Assembly: GCA_963828285.1 (NCBI GenBank)
Contig: CAWHEB010000002.1
Location: forward strand, 1,550,001-1,614,000
Reading direction: 5' to 3'
Source of the DNA: DAIOEK01 sp963828285
GTDB taxonomy: Bacteria; Chloroflexota; Anaerolineae; Anaerolineales; Anaerolineaceae
Length of the DNA: 64,000 nt
Part shown: positions 60,324 to 64,000 of the stretch, in pieces
Position numbering within the stretch: position 1 is the first letter of the stretch
How the letters are laid out: every line of letters begins with the position of its first letter
Translations under genes and position numbers: made by a program
The notes under the pieces: generated by a model
What the model saw: only the letters and a program-made list of their open reading frames with translations
Told to the model about the DNA's origin: nothing
Database searches by the model: none

Positions 60324-62261
60324 ATGGCGGATAACAGCAAAGACCATATTGTCGTAATCATATCTGATAATCAGGCCAACTATCTGTTGGAAAGAGTATT
60401 GCGTTCTTCAGGCTACACCGTTTCAGCATTCAAGGATAAAACATCGTCAGAAAAAGCTTTGGAGACAACTCAGCCAAGTATGGTTGTTTTGAGCGACAAA
60501 CTCACCGATGGCAATGGATTGGAACTGGCGAAGAATTTGATTCGCAGATATCCCGCTTTGCCAGTACTTTTATTTGTCACTGAAGACTCTCCAGATTTGC
60601 TAAAAGAAGCCATGAGGGCCGGGGTAATGGATTATCTCTGCCTTCCATTGAAAACCGATGACATCATTCAAGCTGTGCAAAGATCGATCAAGCAAGCAAA
60701 ATTTAGAAAAGACTGGGTTATTCTCGAATCGAAACGGGCAACAGCAAGTTTGCAACGACGGATGGACGAGATAGAAACCTTAGCCCAACTAGGTAGATCG
60801 ATCACTGCTTCTTTAAACCTGGATTATGTTCTTGCTTCCGTCGTGGATGCTGCCGTTGATTTGACTGGTGCTGAAGAAGGCAGTTTGCTTCTGGTAGATG
60901 AGGACAGCGGTGAATTGTATATGCGTGCCAGCCGCAACTTCCAGGAGGATTTCGTTCGAACATTCCGTTTGCCGATCCACGACACACTTGCCGGATCGGT
61001 CATCCGTACAGGGCAGCCTGTTTTATTGGATGAACAAACTCCCCAGAAGATTAAGACATCCTATCTCGTTCACAGTTTAATCTATGTCCCACTGCAGAGC
61101 CGTGGACAAATCGTCGGGGTCCTTGGAGTGGATAACCGTCATAACCGCACCGCTTTTACCGAACACAATGTAAAACTGGTATCAACTGTTGCGGATTATG
61201 CTGTGATTGCAATTGAAAATGCGCACCTTTATTCAACAGCTACTTTTGACCGCAACAAGCTCGAGACTATCTTAACTAATATTCAGGATGGGGCGATCGT
61301 TCTGGATCCTGATCAACGGTTTATATTAGTCAATCAGACCGCTAGATCGGCGTTTAACCTTGGCGATAGCAATCTACAAGGAAAACTTTTTAGCGATATA
61401 GTTCAGAAACCCGAATTGCTTGAATTATTAAAAACACCCGGAAGTGAACATTACCCAAATCAGTGTGAAGTTGAGCTGGATGATGGTCGTGTATTTAGCG
61501 CCCAACTCACCCCGATTGTGGAAGTTGGAATCGCGATCACTTTCCACGACATTACATATCACAAAAAATTGGATCGCCTGAAGAATGATTTTGTGTCAAC
61601 GATTTCGCACGACTTGCGATCACCACTGACTGCAATTCTGGGTTACATAGAATTACTTGACCGAGCTGGTCCAATCAATGACCTACAAAGAGACTTTATT
61701 CACAGGGTACAGGCAAGTGTCCACAGCATTACGGCTCTGGTAAATGATCTTCTCAATTTAGGCAGGATTGAATCCGGATTTGATACCCGGAAAGAGACTG
61801 TATCCATGCCATCTATTATCGATGCATCATTAACCATGTTCGATGACAGGATGAAAGCGAAAAAGCTTCAGTTGACAAAAACAATACCAGAAAAACTGCC
61901 TCCTCTCTTTGGGAATCCTATCCAATTGCGTCAGATGATCGATAACCTTCTGGATAACGCCATCAAATATAATCCTGAAGCAGGCAAGGTAAAAGTTGAA
62001 GTTCAGGTGGATGGAAATCAATTGATTTTCCAGATCGCTGACAGCGGTACCGGTATCCCGCCGTTAGATCTGCCATACATTTTCGATAAATTCTATCGTG
62101 CATCCAATACATCTCCCGAGGTTCCTGGAACTGGTCTGGGATTGTCGATCGTGAAATCGATTGTTGAGAATCACCAGGGAAGAATTTGGGTTGATTCAAC
62201 CCAGGAAAAAGGAACCAATGTTACCGTTGTCCTGCCAGTGGCTGAAGCGGCAGGAACTTAA
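60324..62261 (+). CDS. GAF-PAS sensor histidine kinase with a degenerate receiver
   Basis: 645 residues. An N-terminal receiver-like domain (about 8-125) has lost its phosphoacceptor (LSDKLTDGNG, Ser where Asp is expected) and reads SDNQ in place of the acidic pair. Then a GAF domain (about 165-305), a PAS domain (about 315-415), HisKA with FVSTISHDLRSPLTAILGYIELL, and a full HATPase_c (NLLDNAIKYNPE, DSGTGIPPLDL, GTGLGLSIVKSIVENHQG). Cytosolic; the kinase half looks active. It lies 43 bases after its partner gene. Confidence 0.88.
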   Translation: MADNSKDHIVVIISDNQANYLLERVLRSSGYTVSAFKDKTSSEKALETTQPSMVVLSDKLTDGNGLELAKNLIRRYPALPVLLFVTEDSPDLLKEAMRAGVMDYLCLPLKTDDIIQAVQRSIKQAKFRKDWVILESKRATASLQRRMDEIETLAQLGRSITASLNLDYVLASVVDAAVDLTGAEEGSLLLVDEDSGELYMRASRNFQEDFVRTFRLPIHDTLAGSVIRTGQPVLLDEQTPQKIKTSYLVHSLIYVPLQSRGQIVGVLGVDNRHNRTAFTEHNVKLVSTVADYAVIAIENAHLYSTATFDRNKLETILTNIQDGAIVLDPDQRFILVNQTARSAFNLGDSNLQGKLFSDIVQKPELLELLKTPGSEHYPNQCEVELDDGRVFSAQLTPIVEVGIAITFHDITYHKKLDRLKNDFVSTISHDLRSPLTAILGYIELLDRAGPINDLQRDFIHRVQASVHSITALVNDLLNLGRIESGFDTRKETVSMPSIIDASLTMFDDRMKAKKLQLTKTIPEKLPPLFGNPIQLRQMIDNLLDNAIKYNPEAGKVKVEVQVDGNQLIFQIADSGTGIPPLDLPYIFDKFYRASNTSPEVPGTGLGLSIVKSIVENHQGRIWVDSTQEKGTNVTVVLPVAEAAGT

Positions 62262-62284
62262 TTATTTGATGCCAGAAATAATCT

Positions 62285-62318
62285 AACCGCACGGAAGATC
62301 ATTCCGTGCGGTTTTGTT
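62285..62318 (+). terminator. terminator after the sensor kinase
   Basis: CCGCACGGAA / TTCCGTGCGG (62287-62296 / 62302-62311) followed by TTTTGTT. Confidence 0.88.
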
Positions 62319-62348
62319 AATCTTTTATATGAACCTTGTTGTGCTTGC

Positions 62349-62377
62349 TTGACGCTCATTTCGTAAAATGTTATCAT
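62349..62377 (+). promoter_or_regulatory. hrcA-grpE promoter
   Basis: TTGACG (62349-62354), 17-base spacer, TATCAT (62372-62377), with the CIRCE operator just downstream. Confidence 0.7.
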
Positions 62378-62390
62378 TATTGGCAACTGA

Positions 62391-62417
62391 TTAGCACTCT
62401 AACAAGGAGAGTGCTAA
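62391..62417. promoter_or_regulatory. CIRCE operator
   Basis: Perfect TTAGCACTC-N9-GAGTGCTAA. It is the HrcA binding site; repression is lifted on heat shock when GroEL is busy. Confidence 0.97.
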
Positions 62418-62429
62418 TTTATAAAACTT

Positions 62430-63464
62430 ATGAAAGAACTTAGCGAGCGCCAAAAATTTATTTTGACACTGGTCATTCATGACTACGTGAAATTCTCGTT
62501 GCCAATCGGATCGCTTTACCTTGTGGAAAAATACAATCTGGAATTGAGCCCAGCTACTGTTCGTAATGAGCTGGCTGCTTTGGATGATGCTGGTTATCTG
62601 TATCAACCTCATACTTCTGCCGGACGTCTTCCGACTGACGAAGGGTACCGTTACTTTGTGGGGAAGTTGATGCAGGAGAAAGACCTGCCGGTCACGACCC
62701 AGCGGACAATCAGTCATCAATTCTATCAAAGCCAGCAGAACATCGAACAATGGATGAAATTGGCAGCGTCAGTATTGGCACATCAATCTCATGCTGCGTC
62801 TATTGTTACTGCTCCACATCCGGAAAATGCGCGTATCAAACACCTTGAATTGATCGCAACTCGCGGACAACAAGTCCTTATGGTGCTGGTATTGGTTGGC
62901 GGAGAAATTCACCAGCAAGTCCTTACTCTAGCAGAACCTGTGTCACAAGAGCAGTTATCCTCTACGGCTAGCAGGTTGACCCAGATGATTAACGGTCTTG
63001 ATCTAGCTTCAATTCGTAAGCTAGTTTTTCAACTGACACCTTTGGAAGAGGATATGTTGAAATTGATCACCCAGGAATTGGATCAATCCACAACTGCAGT
63101 GGCAGGAGACTTGTATATTGACGGATTGACCAATGTCTTGACTGAACCGGAGTTTGCCCAATCCGAAGATGCCCGAAAAGCTCTACGTCTGCTTGAAGAA
63201 CGGTCTCTTCTGGACAGTCTCCTTACCAATACAGTCCTTAAAACAAATGTTAATGGAGTTCAGGTGGTTATTGGCGGAGAAGGCAACTGGCAGGAGCTAA
63301 AACAATGCTCAGTTGTACTCGCTCGATACGGAGTTCCTGGTACAGCCTTGGGAACCCTTGGAGTTATTGGTCCGACTAGAATGTTCTATGGAAAAACAAT
63401 TTCAACCGTGAGATTTATGGCAGGTTTACTAAGTGATCTTGTCACAGACACACTGGTTGACTAG
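62430..63464 (+). CDS. hrcA: heat-inducible transcription repressor HrcA
   Basis: 344 residues: an N-terminal winged helix (ERQKFILTLVIHDYVKFSLPIGS, SPATVRNELAALDDAGYL, HTSAGRLPTDEGYRYFV) and the HrcA core, ending with ARYGVPGTALGTLGVIGPTRMFY. The ATG lies 13 bases after the CIRCE element, so the repressor controls its own operon. The ribosome site is weak. Thirty bases before grpE. Confidence 0.96.
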   Translation: MKELSERQKFILTLVIHDYVKFSLPIGSLYLVEKYNLELSPATVRNELAALDDAGYLYQPHTSAGRLPTDEGYRYFVGKLMQEKDLPVTTQRTISHQFYQSQQNIEQWMKLAASVLAHQSHAASIVTAPHPENARIKHLELIATRGQQVLMVLVLVGGEIHQQVLTLAEPVSQEQLSSTASRLTQMINGLDLASIRKLVFQLTPLEEDMLKLITQELDQSTTAVAGDLYIDGLTNVLTEPEFAQSEDARKALRLLEERSLLDSLLTNTVLKTNVNGVQVVIGGEGNWQELKQCSVVLARYGVPGTALGTLGVIGPTRMFYGKTISTVRFMAGLLSDLVTDTLVD

Positions 63465-63494
63465 AAGATCGAGAATCATGATCCGGGAGTAAGG

Positions 63495-64000
63495 ATGACT
63501 GATAAAAAACATAAAACAATAAAAACAGAACAACCAGAAGTTGAACCGACCTTGTCGATCGAAGAACTTCAAAAACAGGTGGATGAGATTGCGGCGAAAG
63601 CTGCTGAATATTTCGACGGTTGGCAGCGGGAACGTGCCGATTTTATGAATTATAAGAAACGAATCGAAAGAGATCAGCAACTTACACAGCAAAACAACGT
63701 AGCAAATATTACAAAAAAATATCTGCCTGTACTGGATGATCTTGACCGTGCACTTAGGGCTAGACCTGGTGAATCTGAAGGAGCGAAGTGGTCGGAAGGG
63801 ATCGATCTAATATTTCGGAAATTGCAGGGGATTTTGGAATCAGATGGAGTCAAAGAGATCCAGGCAGTTGAGCAGATGTTTGATCCAAACTTCCACGAAG
63901 CATTAACGCATGAGGATTGTGCTGATTACGAGAGTGGTCAAATCATAGAAGTTATTCAAAAAGGCTACCAGATCGGCGACCGTGTCATTCGGCCGGCGTT
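63495..64000 (+). CDS. grpE: GrpE nucleotide exchange factor (3' end outside window)
   Basis: Start ATG 63495 after GGGAGTAAGG. The visible 168 residues have a charged N-terminus, the long coiled-coil helix, and the family core DFMNYKKRIERD, YLPVLDDLDRAL, DPNFHEAL and a C-terminal YQIGDRVIRPA, which is the GrpE signature end region. It exchanges ADP on DnaK. The frame is open to the window edge; only a few residues are missing. The genes dnaK and dnaJ are expected next. Confidence 0.95.
   Translation, partial: MTDKKHKTIKTEQPEVEPTLSIEELQKQVDEIAAKAAEYFDGWQRERADFMNYKKRIERDQQLTQQNNVANITKKYLPVLDDLDRALRARPGESEGAKWSEGIDLIFRKLQGILESDGVKEIQAVEQMFDPNFHEALTHEDCADYESGQIIEVIQKGYQIGDRVIRPA

Overview
The window is chromosomal DNA from a bacterium that looks like a member of the Chloroflexota, probably class Anaerolineae. 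This is judged from the 16S/23S style, the moderate GC content, the many proteins with Pro/Thr/Glu-rich 'PTETPEPT' stalks, short EF-Ts, lineage-type gene clusters, LPTTG-tailed surface proteins and small GAF/REC sensor kinases. No prophage, transposase or CRISPR array was seen.

Layout. 1-2.3 kb: end of a TPR protein, a LOG-family protein and a HAD phosphatase. 2.5-7.1 kb: the conserved rpsB-tsf-pyrH-frr-uppS-cdsA run (translation, nucleotide and envelope precursors). 7.2-12.6 kb: glpX, a monotopic sugar transferase, a BMP-type lipoprotein, an SH3b membrane protein and a phosphohexomutase. 12.7-20.6 kb: a minus-strand cluster of eight genes: an LPTTG protein, a conserved hypothetical, a MutL-like ASKHA protein broken by an in-frame TAA, and a set of membrane proteins, one with a zinc ribbon. 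20.8-23.4 kb: a DUF1521/MIIA self-cleaving-type protein and a sulfatase-fold membrane enzyme. 23.4-29.2 kb: a complete rrn operon (16S, tRNA-Ile, tRNA-Ala, 23S, 5S) with tandem promoters, a terminator-like hairpin between them and recognisable processing stems.

29.2-39.2 kb is a decayed or error-rich zone. It holds two tandem subtilase-like genes (one with two single-base frameshifts, the other eroded and lacking visible catalytic residues) and a two-component pair with five single-base indels. The pair lies at the end of a MacAB-like efflux operon (39.2-43.3 kb). 43.5-47.3 kb: rpsU with a terminator-containing leader, infA, a GH13 amylase-family protein, a lipoprotein and a 4-TM holin-like protein.

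The most striking region is 47.5-54.1 kb. A single promoter drives seven tightly packed genes that look like a complete bacterial ubiquitin-type conjugation system: an E1-like enzyme fused to a GntR-type DNA-binding domain, a membrane-anchored prokaryotic RING protein, a ubiquitin-like domain fused to an E2 with HPN and active-site Cys, a free 88-residue ubiquitin-like protein 69% identical to the fused copy, a JAMM/JAB peptidase, a membrane FHA protein and a membrane VWA protein. Related E1/E2/RING/JAB neighbourhoods have been predicted in bacteria, but the GntR-E1 fusion, the UBL-E2 fusion and the membrane FHA/VWA partners make this version worth experimental attention.

54.1-64 kb: MscS channel and DUF554 genes on the minus strand; an Lrp/AsnC regulator with putrescine carbamoyltransferase and agmatine deiminase; two adjacent signalling proteins with complementary losses (one degenerate kinase, one degenerate receiver); and the CIRCE-controlled hrcA-grpE heat-shock operon, cut by the window edge.
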